Of a stretch of DNA of 64,000 bases, positions 50,612 through 59,767 are shown in pieces. The DNA is taken from the NCBI GenBank assembly GCA_020852925.1, contig JADYZU010000019.1:62001-126000 (forward strand), in the 5' to 3' direction. Made by a program: the position numbers and the translations under genes. The notes under the pieces were generated by a model that was given only the letters and a program-made list of their open reading frames with translations, was not told the origin of the DNA and did not search any database. The DNA comes from Rubellimicrobium sp. (lineage in GTDB: Bacteria; Pseudomonadota; Alphaproteobacteria; Rhodobacterales; Rhodobacteraceae). Positions within the stretch are counted from its first letter, which is position 1, and each line of letters opens with the position of its first letter.

Positions 50612-51841
50612 TCAGCGCAGGAAGCGCGCCGAACGCTGCACCGCCTCGTCGAGATGGGCCTGCGCATTGCCCTGGTCGATCATCGTCGCCTCGATCGCGG
50701 TCGAGAGGTTTTCCTGGATGCGCGACCATTCCGGGTTGTGCAGGAACGCCGGCGAGGCATTGCCCGACACCTCGAGCATCTCGAAATAGGGCGCGAGGAT
50801 CGGGTCGTTCGCCTGACCCGAGGCTTCGGCCACGCTGGTGCGCACCGGCAGGTCGTTCACCCGCATGGCGATCGCCTCGGGCGAGACGTAGAACTTCACG
50901 AATTCCCAGGCCGCTTCGGGGTTCGGGGTGTCGGCCGAGATCGAGATGGACGAGGAGTTGATGGTCGACACCACCGGCTTGTCCCCGAAGGCGGGCAGCA
51001 CGACGGTGCCGAAGTTGATGCCCGATTCCTGGATGCGGGCCATGTTCCACATCGCCCCCTCGAAGAAGCCGAGCTTGCCGTCGCGGAACAGCGCCGACCC
51101 CGAAGTGACATCGCCGATGTTGAGCGCGACCGCCTCGCCCGAGGCGATCATGTCGGCGAACATGGTCAGGACTTCGGCCCCTTCGGCCGAATTCATGTAG
51201 CCGTCGACCGCGGTCCCGTCGGCCGAGATGTAGGACGTGCCGTTCGACCAGTAGAACTGCTCGAAATCGTAGGGATCGGGCTGCGCATCGACGGCAAAGC
51301 CGAACACGCCGGTGTCGGGGTTGCTGATCGCGGCGGCGCCGGCGCGCAGGGTGTCCCAGGTCCAGCCCGAGGCGGGTTCGGCCACGCCGGCGGCGGCCAG
51401 CAGATCGCGGTTGAAGTAGATGACATGCGTGGTGAAGCCCGCAGGCAGGCCGTAGATGTTGCCGTCGATCGCCGAGACGTTGATCAGCCCTTCCGGGATG
51501 TCGGCGATATCCATCGCCTCGCCGTCGCGGGCGATGAAATCGTTCAGCGGCAGAAGCGCCTCGGCATAGGCCGGGAAGTTCCACATGTACATGAGATCGG
51601 GCGCGGCCCCCGCCCCCATCGCCGCGGCGAGTTTGGTGTCAAAGCCGTCGCCGTAGGCCTCGACCTGGATGTCGATGCCGGGATGCGCTGCCTCGAAGGC
51701 GGCGGCGATGGATTCGATGATGGCGAGGCTTTCCTCGCTGTCCCAGGTGGCCAGGCGCAGGACGGTGTCCTCGGCCATGGCGGCGGGGGCGATGGCGGTG
51801 CTCGCGGCAAGGGCGATCAGCACGCGGCGGGTCAGTTGCAT
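50612..51841 (-). CDS. Sugar ABC transporter substrate-binding protein (SBP family 1)
   Basis: A 409-residue periplasmic binding protein of the MalE/UgpB type. The signal peptide is MQLTRRVLIALAASTAIAPA with cleavage after AMA. Sequence blocks include LRLATWDSEESLAIIESIAA, AGAAPDLMYMWNFPAYAEAL, GLPAGFTTHVIYFNRDLLAA and AFGDKPVVSTINSSSISISA. It is the second gene of the operon, one base after the ATPase stop codon, and delivers the glycoside to the two permeases. The ligand cannot be told from sequence. Confidence 0.92.
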   Translation of the reverse strand: MQLTRRVLIALAASTAIAPAAMAEDTVLRLATWDSEESLAIIESIAAAFEAAHPGIDIQVEAYGDGFDTKLAAAMGAGAAPDLMYMWNFPAYAEALLPLNDFIARDGEAMDIADIPEGLINVSAIDGNIYGLPAGFTTHVIYFNRDLLAAAGVAEPASGWTWDTLRAGAAAISNPDTGVFGFAVDAQPDPYDFEQFYWSNGTSYISADGTAVDGYMNSAEGAEVLTMFADMIASGEAVALNIGDVTSGSALFRDGKLGFFEGAMWNMARIQESGINFGTVVLPAFGDKPVVSTINSSSISISADTPNPEAAWEFVKFYVSPEAIAMRVNDLPVRTSVAEASGQANDPILAPYFEMLEVSGNASPAFLHNPEWSRIQENLSTAIEATMIDQGNAQAHLDEAVQRSARFLR

Positions 51842-51842
51842 G

Positions 51843-52994
<1,152 letters not shown>

Positions 52995-53034
52995 GGTTCC
53001 CTCCCTGCGGGAATCATCTGTTTCGGGGGAATAT

Positions 53035-53063
53035 AAACGATTTTATCGCTGTGCTAATCGTTT
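53035..53063. promoter_or_regulatory. Candidate LacI-type operator before the sugar operon
   Basis: AAACGATT (53035-53042) and AATCGTTT (53056-53063) form a perfect 8-bp inverted repeat. A second dyad, CGAT-TTT-ATCG (53038-53048), is nested in the left arm. It lies 41-69 bases before the first gene's ATG in the AT-richest part of the 113-base gap. LacI-family sites have a central CG and similar half-sites, so it is the likely target of the operon's LacI protein. Confidence 0.45.
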
Positions 53064-53107
53064 TTATTTCCCGGCATGCAGATTTTCACGCGGAAGGGCG
53101 GGCCGGC

Positions 53108-53302
53108 TCAGGGGTGGGGGGCGGAAGGTGCGGGGGCGTGGGGCGCGCGGCCCCCGGCCTCCATCGGGTCGGATTGCTCGAGGATGCGCCAGGACGCCCC
53201 CTCGAGATCGTCGAACTGTTCGCTGCGCATCGCCCAGAAGAACGCGGCAAGGGCCACGACCCCCATGAGGATCGACAGCGGAATGAGAAGGGCAAGGCTC
53301 AT
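53108..53302 (-). CDS. ccoS: cbb3 oxidase maturation protein CcoS
   Basis: A 64-residue single-helix membrane protein needed to insert cofactors into the cbb3 oxidase. The N-terminus LALLIPLSILMGVVALAAFF is the helix, followed by WAMRSEQFDDLEGASWRIL, the CcoS/FixS signature. The Pro/His-rich tail is variable in the family. It is nine bases downstream of the DUF2189 gene and ends the cco cluster. The usual neighbours ccoG, ccoH and ccoI are absent. Confidence 0.93.
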   Translation of the reverse strand: MSLALLIPLSILMGVVALAAFFWAMRSEQFDDLEGASWRILEQSDPMEAGGRAPHAPAPSAPHP

Positions 53303-53311
53303 CGCCGGGCC

Positions 53312-54112
53312 TCAGGTGCCGGATTGCGGGCGCATCGCGTGATACAGGTGCCAGGTGCCGTGCCCCAGCACCGGAAACACCACGATCAGCCCCAGAAGCC
53401 CGGTTGCGACCGACAGGCCGATGCCCAGGGTGACGATCACCCCCCAGGCAAAGGACGGCACCAGGTTGCGGGTGACCATGGCAAAGCTCAGCCCCAGCGC
53501 GGTCAGCGCATCGCGGCGCTCGAACTCGATCATCGGGATGGCATAGAGGCTGACGGCAAAGGCGAAGGCGGCGAACAGGCCGCCGACCACCCCGCCCGAG
53601 ACCAGAAGGCCCCAGCCGCGCGCGGTGGTGAAGGTGTTGACCAGCGCCTCCTCGTAGCCCGGAAACGGGATCAGCCCGAAGAACAACGCATAGAGCAGAT
53701 CGGCCGCGCGCAGCCAGAACAGCAGCAGCAACCCCAGAAGCAGCCCGGCATAGGCAAGTTGCCCCGCCGGGGACCGGCGCGCGTGGCGCATCTCGCCCAG
53801 ATGCATCTCGTGCCCGAGGGTGAGGGCCGCGCTCTTGCGGTAAAGGCCGATCGCCATGAACGGCCCGACGATCATGAACCCCGCGATCGCCGGCAGCACC
53901 AGATACAGCAGGCCCGAGCGGGACAGCAGCCAGATCACCGCGACCGAGATCAGGAACAGCATCAGCCCATAGGCAAGGCTGCCCAGCGGATCACGGCGGA
54001 AATCGCGCCAACCGGCGGCCAGCGCCTTGCGCGCGGCGCCGGCCGGCAGGTTGCGGGCAAGAAGGTCATCCGGCGGTTGCGGCGGAACCAGGGTGGGAAG
54101 CGGCTCGAGCAT
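53312..54112 (-). CDS. DUF2189 family membrane protein
   Basis: A 266-residue inner-membrane protein with about six helices. It has the DUF2189 features AGWRDFRRDPLGSLAYGLML, LPAIAGFMIVGPFMAIGLYR and AFAFAVSLYAIPMIEFERRD. The C-terminal FPVLGHGTWHLYHAMR is typical. The function is unknown; members often lie next to respiratory oxidase genes in alphaproteobacteria. Here it stands between the small protein after ccoP and ccoS, where ccoGHI would be expected. The ATG at 54112 is the only start before the conserved region that does not run into the preceding gene. Confidence 0.88.
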   Translation of the reverse strand: MLEPLPTLVPPQPPDDLLARNLPAGAARKALAAGWRDFRRDPLGSLAYGLMLFLISVAVIWLLSRSGLLYLVLPAIAGFMIVGPFMAIGLYRKSAALTLGHEMHLGEMRHARRSPAGQLAYAGLLLGLLLLFWLRAADLLYALFFGLIPFPGYEEALVNTFTTARGWGLLVSGGVVGGLFAAFAFAVSLYAIPMIEFERRDALTALGLSFAMVTRNLVPSFAWGVIVTLGIGLSVATGLLGLIVVFPVLGHGTWHLYHAMRPQSGT

Positions 54113-54123
54113 CTGACTTCCTC

Positions 54124-54285
54124 TCAGCAGGCATCGCGGGCGGGCGCCCGGTCGGCGGTGATGGTGGCGCAGGCGGGATGCGAGGCAAAGGCGGTGGCGA
54201 TCAGATGGGCATTGGCCCCGACAAAGACCGCCACCACCGCCAGCGCCCCCGCAACCGCCAGCCGTTTCTGCGCGACAAGGGTCAC
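54124..54285 (-). CDS. Small conserved single-helix protein after ccoP, GTG start
   Basis: A 53-residue protein with one membrane helix (LAVAGALAVVAVFVGANAHL) and a short tail with two cysteines (PACATITADRAPARDAC). It starts with GTG overlapping the ccoP stop codon (GTGA) and ends 11 bases before the DUF2189 gene. Similar small proteins after ccoP occur in Rhodobacterales, as I recall, but have no assigned role. A part in cbb3 assembly or copper delivery is a guess based on position and the cysteines. Confidence 0.7.
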   Translation of the reverse strand: MTLVAQKRLAVAGALAVVAVFVGANAHLIATAFASHPACATITADRAPARDAC

Positions 54286-55172
54286 TGGCCGCCCCCATCG
54301 GCCGCCAGCCCCGCGACATAGAGGGCAAGCATGTGGCGCTCTTCGGCCGAAAGGCGCCCCTCCCAGGACGGCATGACGCCCGCGCGCCCGTTCATCAGCG
54401 TGGTGCGGATCGCGGCCGGGCTGCCGCCATAGATCCACTGGTCATCCGCCAGCGACGGCGCCCCGGTGCCCAGGCCGCCGGTGCCGCCCTCGCCGTGGCA
54501 GCCGGCGCAGTTGTCGGCGAACAGGGCGGCCGCCGGGGCGGCGGGATCGGCGCTGCCGTCGTGCAACCCGGCCACCCAGGGCACCAGTTCCGAAATCTCG
54601 GCGCCCGACAGCATGGCATCACGGCCGAATGCCGGCATCTGCGCATAGGCGGTGTCGGGATGGGTGCTGTTGATGCCGGCGCGGATCACCTCGGCGATGC
54701 CCTCGGGGTCGGCATACCAGAGCCAGTCGGCATCGTTCAGCGCCGGAAAGCCCGCGCCGCCCCCCTGCCCCATCCTGCCCTGCCCCTGCGCCCCGTGGCA
54801 GGCAGCACAATTGTCGGCGAACAGGCGCTCCATCTCGGGGCGGGCCAGGGCCATGACCGCCGGATCGCCGGCCAAAGCGGCGAAATCGTCGCCGCCGAAA
54901 CCCGCGCGCCAGTCGGCCCGCCCGGCCACAAGGGCCGCATGGGCGGCTTCGGCGTCGGTGGTCTGGTCGATGCCCAGCAGGCCCCGGGTATAGGTCCGCC
55001 CCAGCGGCCAGGTGGGCAGCAGCACCCAGCTGATCACCGAATAGATCACGGTCGCGATCAGGAACCACAGCGCGATGCGCGGGAACGGGGTGTTCAGTTC
55101 CTTGATCCCGTTCCAGTCATGGCCGGTGGTGACATGGCCGGTGACGGGGTCGATCTCCTGCTTGCCGCTCAT
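54282..55172 (-). CDS. ccoP: cbb3 cytochrome oxidase subunit CcoP (diheme c)
   Basis: A 296-residue membrane-anchored diheme cytochrome c. The N-terminal GHDWNGIKELNTPFPRIALW precedes one helix (LWFLIATVIYSVISWVLLP). Two CXXCH heme sites are at Cys122-His126 (CAACH) and Cys222-His226 (CAGCH), each with a distal methionine region (QMPAFG, GVMPSWEG). It passes electrons to CcoO/CcoN. It overlaps ccoQ by four bases upstream and the small GTG gene downstream. Confidence 0.95.
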   Translation of the reverse strand: MSGKQEIDPVTGHVTTGHDWNGIKELNTPFPRIALWFLIATVIYSVISWVLLPTWPLGRTYTRGLLGIDQTTDAEAAHAALVAGRADWRAGFGGDDFAALAGDPAVMALARPEMERLFADNCAACHGAQGQGRMGQGGGAGFPALNDADWLWYADPEGIAEVIRAGINSTHPDTAYAQMPAFGRDAMLSGAEISELVPWVAGLHDGSADPAAPAAALFADNCAGCHGEGGTGGLGTGAPSLADDQWIYGGSPAAIRTTLMNGRAGVMPSWEGRLSAEERHMLALYVAGLAADGGGQ

Positions 55173-55342
55173 TGCCGGTCCCTCGCCATCAGCGCGGCGT
55201 CCAGGACCGAACGCCCCGCCGCCTCGTGCCGGTCCCTGTTCGCCGGCCGGTAGGCATACCAGGCCGCGCCGAGGAACATCGCCATCATCCACAGCAGGCC
55301 AAAGGTCTTGGCCATGAGGACAAGAAAGGAATGCAGGTCCAT
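55169..55342 (-). CDS. ccoQ: cbb3 oxidase subunit CcoQ
   Basis: A 57-residue single-helix subunit. It begins MDLHSFLVLMAKTFGLLWMM with the helix running to LGAAWYAYRP, and then a charged tail NRDRHEAAGRSVLDAAL. This is the CcoQ/FixQ pattern. Its ATG overlaps the ccoO stop codon and its stop overlaps the ccoP start codon, fitting the fixed order NOQP. CcoQ stabilises the complex. Confidence 0.92.
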   Translation of the reverse strand: MDLHSFLVLMAKTFGLLWMMAMFLGAAWYAYRPANRDRHEAAGRSVLDAALMARDRQ

Positions 55343-56076
55343 CACTGGCCCTCCTCTTCGGCCGGATCGTCCCAGGCGATCCGCGTCAGCGTGCCGAGCG
55401 ATTGCAGATAGGCCACCAGCGCGTCCATCTCGGTCAGGTCGCCACCGTCGCCGTCAAAGGCGCGCTGCGCCGGGCGATCGCCGTAGCGGTCCGCGAAATC
55501 GCCGGCGATGGCGCTGTCGGGCCGCGCCTGCGCCGAGGCATCGACTGCGGCATGGGCGATCATGTCGTCGGAATAGGGCACACCCAGGCTGGCCAGCACC
55601 GCCATCTCCGGCCCGATCAGCGCGGGATCGAGCGGCCGCATCAGCCAGGGATAGGCCGGCATGATCGACTGGGGCACCACATCGCGCGGATCGAGCAGAT
55701 GAAGCACATGCCAGTCGTCCGAATACTTGCCCCCCAGCCGGGCGAGGTCGGGGCCGGTGCGTTTCGATCCCCAGAGCATCGGGTGATCCCAGACGCTCTC
55801 TGCGGTCACCGAATAGGGGCCGTAGCGGTCGATCTCGTCGGCGAGGGTGCGGATCATCTGGCTGTGGCAGGCATAGCAGCCCTCGCGCATGTAGATCGCC
55901 CGCCCCGCCAGTTCGAGCGGCGTCTGCACCCGCATGTCGGCGGGCACGTCCACCGTGCCGTCGATGGTGAAGAGCGGCGCGATCTCGACCAGGCCGCCGA
56001 TCGAACCGGCGACGATGATGCCGACGACCAGCCCCATCGACAGCTTCTCGAGATTGTAGTGAAGACGCAGAACCAT
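55342..56076 (-). CDS. ccoO: cbb3 cytochrome oxidase subunit CcoO (monoheme c)
   Basis: A 244-residue membrane-anchored cytochrome c. The N-terminal helix LVVGIIVAGSIGGLVEIAPL is followed by LELAGRAIYMREGCYACHSQ, with heme c at Cys67-His71. RTGPDLARLGGKYSDDWHVLH, split by a short variable stretch, is the conserved CcoO block, and SIMPAYPWL supplies the methionine ligand region. The C-terminus TEMDALVAYLQSLGT is typical. It follows ccoN by four bases. Confidence 0.95.
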   Translation of the reverse strand: MVLRLHYNLEKLSMGLVVGIIVAGSIGGLVEIAPLFTIDGTVDVPADMRVQTPLELAGRAIYMREGCYACHSQMIRTLADEIDRYGPYSVTAESVWDHPMLWGSKRTGPDLARLGGKYSDDWHVLHLLDPRDVVPQSIMPAYPWLMRPLDPALIGPEMAVLASLGVPYSDDMIAHAAVDASAQARPDSAIAGDFADRYGDRPAQRAFDGDGGDLTEMDALVAYLQSLGTLTRIAWDDPAEEEGQ

Positions 56077-56080
56077 GGCC

Positions 56081-57721
56081 TTACTCCGCCGCTGCCGGGG
56101 TCGCCCGGGTGATGGGCATGTCATGGGCCGGCGCCACCGCACCCGCGCGCCGGAAGGTGGCAACGGTATTGAACACCGCGATGATCGCGCCGGTCAGGAA
56201 CATCGCCCCGCCGATGGTGCGCAAGAGGTAGTAGGGCGCCATCGTCACCACCGTCTGAAGGAAGCTGTAAAGCAGCGAGCCCCCCTCGTCATAGGTGCGC
56301 CACATCAGCCCCTGGGTGATGCCGGCGTTCCACATCGAGACGACATAGACCAGCGTCCCCACCACGGCGAGCCAGAAGTGCCACTCGACCGCCTTTGGCC
56401 AGGCCATCTCCTCGCGCCGCGCCAGATGCGGCACCAGCGTGTAGAGCGCGCCGAAGATGATCATCGCCACCCAGCCAAGGGTGCCCGAATGCACATGGCC
56501 CACGGTCCAGTCGGTGTAATGCGACAGCGCGTTGACCGGCCGGATGGCCAGGAACGACCCTTCGAAGGTCGACAGCCCGTAGAACACCGCCGCCACGAAC
56601 ATGAAGCGCAGCGTCGCATCGTCGCGCACCTTGGCCCAGGCCCCGTTCAGCGTGGCGATCGCATTGCCGGCCGAGGCCCAGGACGGCACGAGCAGCATCA
56701 CCGAGAACGTCATGCCCAGGGTCTGTGCCCAATGCGGCAGCGCGGTGTAATGCAGGTGGTGCGACCCCACCCAGATGTAGAAGAAGGTGATGCCCCAGAA
56801 ACTCAGGATCGAGAGCCGGTAGCTCCAGATCGGGCGGCCCGACCGCACCGGCAGGAAGTAGTAGAGCATCCCGAGGAACCCCGAGGTGAGGAAGAACGCC
56901 ACCGCGTTGTGGCCATACCACCATTGCACCATGGCATCCTGCACCCCGGCCCAGACGGTGATGCTGCGCCCGCCCGCCCAGGTGACGGGGATCGCGATGT
57001 TGTTGACGATGTGCAGCATCGCCACGACCAGGATGAAGGCAAGGAAATACCAGTTCGCCACATAGATATGCGGCTCCTGCCGGCGGGCGATGGTGCGCAG
57101 GTAGAGCACGAAGTAGATCACCCAGACCACGACCAGCCAGAGGTCGGCATACCATTCGGCCTCGGCGTATTCCTTGGACTGGGTCTGGCCCATCATGTAG
57201 CCCGAGACCGCCCAGAGGCAGAACAGGTTGTAGCCGACCAGCACGACCCAGGGACTCAGGCTGTCGGCAAGGCGCGCGCGCGAGGTGCGCTGCACCACGA
57301 ACAGCGAGGTGGCGATGAGGGCATTGCCGCCAAAGCCGAAGATGATCCCGGTCGTGTGCACCGGGCGCAACCGGCCGAAACTGGTGGCGGCCCAGGGCAG
57401 GTTCAGTTCCGGCCAGTAGAGCAGGGCCGCCACCCAGACCCCGGCCAGCATCCCGATCATCGCCCAGACAAGGGTCATCCAGATGCCGAATTTCGTGGGT
57501 TCGTCGTAATAGTGCAGGTGGCGGTCCGCCGGGGCCTCGGGCGCGCTCAGCGCGCCGCCCAGCGCGAACACCAGCGCAAGGCCGACGACCAGGGCCATCC
57601 AGCCATGCACCGCCATCGGCCCCGTGCGCGCCGCGGCCGCCATCACGAGCCCCATGAGGGCAAGCCCCCCTGCAAGGATCGCGCCGTTCTGGCGTTCCCG
57701 CAGGCTCAGCGACTGGATCAT
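56081..57721 (-). CDS. ccoN: cbb3 cytochrome oxidase catalytic subunit CcoN
   Basis: A 546-residue heme-copper oxidase subunit with about 12 helices, the high-affinity terminal oxidase for low oxygen. Conserved parts are RPVHTTGIIFGFGGNALIAT, VQRTSRARLADSL, WYGHNAVAFFLTSGFLGMLY (CuB histidine region), SHHLHYTALPHWAQTLGM (CuB histidines) and YTDWTVGHVHSGTLGWVAM (heme ligands). AAGGAG precedes the ATG. It starts 19 bases after the Rrf2 regulator's stop on the same strand, so the regulator and oxidase are probably one transcript. Confidence 0.96.
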   Translation of the reverse strand: MIQSLSLRERQNGAILAGGLALMGLVMAAAARTGPMAVHGWMALVVGLALVFALGGALSAPEAPADRHLHYYDEPTKFGIWMTLVWAMIGMLAGVWVAALLYWPELNLPWAATSFGRLRPVHTTGIIFGFGGNALIATSLFVVQRTSRARLADSLSPWVVLVGYNLFCLWAVSGYMMGQTQSKEYAEAEWYADLWLVVVWVIYFVLYLRTIARRQEPHIYVANWYFLAFILVVAMLHIVNNIAIPVTWAGGRSITVWAGVQDAMVQWWYGHNAVAFFLTSGFLGMLYYFLPVRSGRPIWSYRLSILSFWGITFFYIWVGSHHLHYTALPHWAQTLGMTFSVMLLVPSWASAGNAIATLNGAWAKVRDDATLRFMFVAAVFYGLSTFEGSFLAIRPVNALSHYTDWTVGHVHSGTLGWVAMIIFGALYTLVPHLARREEMAWPKAVEWHFWLAVVGTLVYVVSMWNAGITQGLMWRTYDEGGSLLYSFLQTVVTMAPYYLLRTIGGAMFLTGAIIAVFNTVATFRRAGAVAPAHDMPITRATPAAAE

Positions 57722-57740
57722 CTCGGTCTCCTTCGGCCAG

Positions 57741-58163
57741 TCAGGCAGTGGTGGCGCCGACCCGCGGCAGGGCGATCTGCGCCAGGGTCGATCGGTTCAG
57801 TTCGGCAAGAAACGCCTCTTCGGCGGCGCGCAGGCGGTGCTTCATCCGGCAGCAGCCGTCGAGCGTGCACAGCGACGGCCCCTGCGCCAGACATTCGACA
57901 AGGGCCTGCCCCTGCTCGAGGGTGCGCACCACCTCGCCCATGCGGATGTCGGCGGGCGCATGGGCAAGCATGACGCCGCCACCGCCGCCCCGGCGCGTCG
58001 CCAGATAGCCCGCGCGCGCCAGCGCCTGCACCACCTTGGCCAGATGATTGCGCGAGATGCCCAGTTCCGTGGCAAGTTCGGCGGTCGAGGCGCCCGCCCC
58101 CGGCACCGCGGCAAGGCGCATCAGCACTCTCAGGCCGAAATCGGTGAACGAGGTGAGTCGCAA
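57741..58163 (-). CDS. nsrR: Rrf2-family regulator, NsrR-like, TTG start
   Basis: A 140-residue winged-helix regulator. It begins RLTSFTDFGLRVLMRLAAV and has the recognition helix region STAELATELGISRNHLAKVV and GYLATRRGGGGGVMLA. The likely Fe-S ligands are Cys91, Cys99 and Cys104/105 (ECLAQGPSLCTLDGCCRMKH), close to the spacing in NsrR. The only start giving a full family N-terminus is TTG at 58163, preceded by GAGGGA. NsrR senses nitric oxide and represses detoxification genes. A dyad just upstream recurs before the globin gene. It is probably cotranscribed with ccoN. The NsrR identity is likely; a related Rrf2 type cannot be excluded. Confidence 0.82.
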   Translation of the reverse strand: MRLTSFTDFGLRVLMRLAAVPGAGASTAELATELGISRNHLAKVVQALARAGYLATRRGGGGGVMLAHAPADIRMGEVVRTLEQGQALVECLAQGPSLCTLDGCCRMKHRLRAAEEAFLAELNRSTLAQIALPRVGATTA

Positions 58164-58181
58164 AGGAATATCCCTCGAATG

Positions 58182-58196
58182 GGTATTTACGATGCC
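58182..58196. promoter_or_regulatory. NsrR-type dyad upstream of the Rrf2 gene
   Basis: GGTATT-TAC-GATGCC is an imperfect inverted repeat (GGYATT-N3-RATRCC). It lies 19-33 bases before the TTG start of the Rrf2 gene and about 100 bases before the divergent carboxymuconolactone-type gene. A near copy lies before the truncated globin at 59708. The 133-base divergent gap also holds GATAAT in minus orientation, a possible -10. Confidence 0.5.
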
Positions 58197-58296
58197 TATT
58201 GCAGAGATTATCTCATGACACAAGCCCCGACCACGCCGGCGGACCGCGCGGAGGCGGCAGGCACCACCGGCAAGGCGGATCATCAGGAGGACCGAC

Positions 58297-58638
58297 ATGG
58301 CCGAAATGCATCTTCCGAAGGCGACCCGCGAACTGGCCGAGGCGCGCCGCGCCCTGGCCCCCGCGCAGGAGACGGCGTTTCGCGACTTCTCGAAGGCGGT
58401 GTTCACGCCCGGCGCCCTCGATGCGCGCACGAAGCAGCTCATCGCCGTGGCCGTCGCGCATGTGACGCAATGCCCCTGGTGCATCGAGGGCCATGTGAAG
58501 GCCGCCCGCCGCGAAGGCGCGAGCCGCGAACAGGTGATGGAGGCGATCTGGGTCGCGGCCGAGATGCGCGCCGGTGCGACCTATGCCCATGCCCTCAAGA
58601 CCGTCGATCTTTTCGCCGCCGAGGACGGCGGGCCATGA
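58297..58638 (+). CDS. Carboxymuconolactone decarboxylase family protein (AhpD-like)
   Basis: A 113-residue member of the CMD/AhpD alkylhydroperoxidase-like family. The core is LDARTKQLIAVAVAHVTQCP followed by WCIEGHVKAARREGAS. It contains the CPWC redox pair with the following His typical of AhpD-like peroxidases. The end, RAGATYAHALKTVDLF, is also typical. AGGAGGA before the ATG supports the start. It overlaps the DUF488 gene by four bases. Its position beside NO-response genes suggests a redox-stress role, but the substrate is unknown. Confidence 0.9.
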   Translation: MAEMHLPKATRELAEARRALAPAQETAFRDFSKAVFTPGALDARTKQLIAVAVAHVTQCPWCIEGHVKAARREGASREQVMEAIWVAAEMRAGATYAHALKTVDLFAAEDGGP

Positions 58639-59012
58639 GCGCGCCCTTTCCCGTCGAGGTGGCGCGCGTCTATGGCGACTGGCGGGGCCGGCCGGGGGCG
58701 CATCTGTTCGTCGACCGCCTCTGGCCGCGCGGCGTCGCCAAGGCCGGTTTTCACCCCGACGCCTGGCTCAGGGACATCGCGCCTTCGGCCGGACTGCGCC
58801 AATGGTATCATGCCGACATCGAGGGCCGCTGGCCCGAATTCCGCACCCGCTACCTTGTCGAGCTTGACGCCATGCCCAATGTGGTGGCCGATGTGCTGGC
58901 GCTGTGCCGCAAGGGGCCGGTGACGCTGCTCACCGCCACGCATGACGTGGAGCGCAGCGCCACCGTGGTCCTGCGCGACCATCTTCTTGAACGGCTGGAG
59001 GGCGAGGCATGA
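58635..59012 (+). CDS. DUF488 family protein
   Basis: A 125-residue protein of the DUF488 (YeaO-like) family. Conserved blocks are VYGDWRGRPGAHLFVDRLWP, RGVAKAGFHPDAWLRDIAPS, LRQWYHADIEGRWPEFRTRY and a C-terminal TLLTATHDVERS. The function is unknown. It overlaps the genes on both sides by four bases (ATGA), so it is cotranslated with the AhpD-like and 5-FCL-like proteins. Confidence 0.9.
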   Translation: MSAPFPVEVARVYGDWRGRPGAHLFVDRLWPRGVAKAGFHPDAWLRDIAPSAGLRQWYHADIEGRWPEFRTRYLVELDAMPNVVADVLALCRKGPVTLLTATHDVERSATVVLRDHLLERLEGEA

Positions 59013-59683
59013 CCCGGGACGATCCACCACGCGGCGGCTATGCATCGGCGCCCTGCCTTGCGGGAGAAGTGGCGCCCGACTGGTTCGATCCGCTGGCCAC
59101 CGACCCGGATCAGGCGCGCGACGTGGCGCGCTGGCGCAAGGCGCGGCGCGCCGAGGCGCTCGAGGCGCGCGCCGCGCTGTCGGTGGCCGGCCGGCAGGCC
59201 CTGGCCGAGGCGCTGTCACGCCATCTCGACACGCTGCTGGCCCGGATCATGCCCGAGGTCGCCGGCCGCGTCATCGCCGGCTACTGGCCGATCAAGTCCG
59301 AGCCCGACCTGCGCCCCTGGCTGATCCGGCTGCACGAACGCGGCGCCACGACCGCGATGCCGGTGGTGGCGGTGCCGAAGTCGCCGCTGGTGTTCCGCCC
59401 GTGGAAGCAGGGCGATCCCATGGTGCGCGGACACTGGAACATCCCCGAGCCCGCGACCGACGCCGAGGTGATCCCCGATCTGGTGCTGGCGCCCTTCCTG
59501 GGCTGGGACCGGGGGGGGTATCGGCTGGGCTATGGCGGGGGCTATTTCGACCGCACGCTGGCGCGGATCCGGCCCGTGGCCGTGGGCGTGGGCCTGCATG
59601 CCGGACATCTGGACACGATCTTTCCGCAGCCCCATGACATCGCCCTGACCCATATCGTCACCGACGAGGGCGTGCAGGTCTGA
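59009..59683 (+). CDS. 5-formyltetrahydrofolate cyclo-ligase family protein
   Basis: A 224-residue 5-FCL-family enzyme, which converts 5-formyl-THF to methenyl-THF with ATP. The N-terminal 40 residues are an extra segment (GYASAPCLAGEVAPDWFDPL) before the family core ARWRKARRAEALEARAAL. The conserved C-terminal block is FLGWDRGGYRLGYGGGYFDR with TLARIRPVAVGVG. It is longer than typical (about 190 residues) because of that segment. It is coupled to the DUF488 gene. The 84-base gap after it holds the globin promoter and an NsrR-type dyad. Confidence 0.86.
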   Translation: MTRDDPPRGGYASAPCLAGEVAPDWFDPLATDPDQARDVARWRKARRAEALEARAALSVAGRQALAEALSRHLDTLLARIMPEVAGRVIAGYWPIKSEPDLRPWLIRLHERGATTAMPVVAVPKSPLVFRPWKQGDPMVRGHWNIPEPATDAEVIPDLVLAPFLGWDRGGYRLGYGGGYFDRTLARIRPVAVGVGLHAGHLDTIFPQPHDIALTHIVTDEGVQV

Positions 59684-59707
59684 GGCACAAGGTCGCAAGG
59701 CCAAACA

Positions 59708-59722
59708 GGCATTTACAATGCA
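59708..59722. promoter_or_regulatory. NsrR-type dyad upstream of the truncated globin
   Basis: GGCATT-TAC-AATGCA contains the perfect inverted repeat GCATT-TAC-AATGC. It matches the site at 58182-58196 in 12 of 15 positions. It ends 45 bases before the globin ATG, where it would overlap the promoter. A second CATTTAC follows 13 bases after the first. Confidence 0.55.
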
Positions 59723-59767
59723 CATTTACCGGCCTAACAGCCGGCACACGAGACCGGAGCAGACCCC

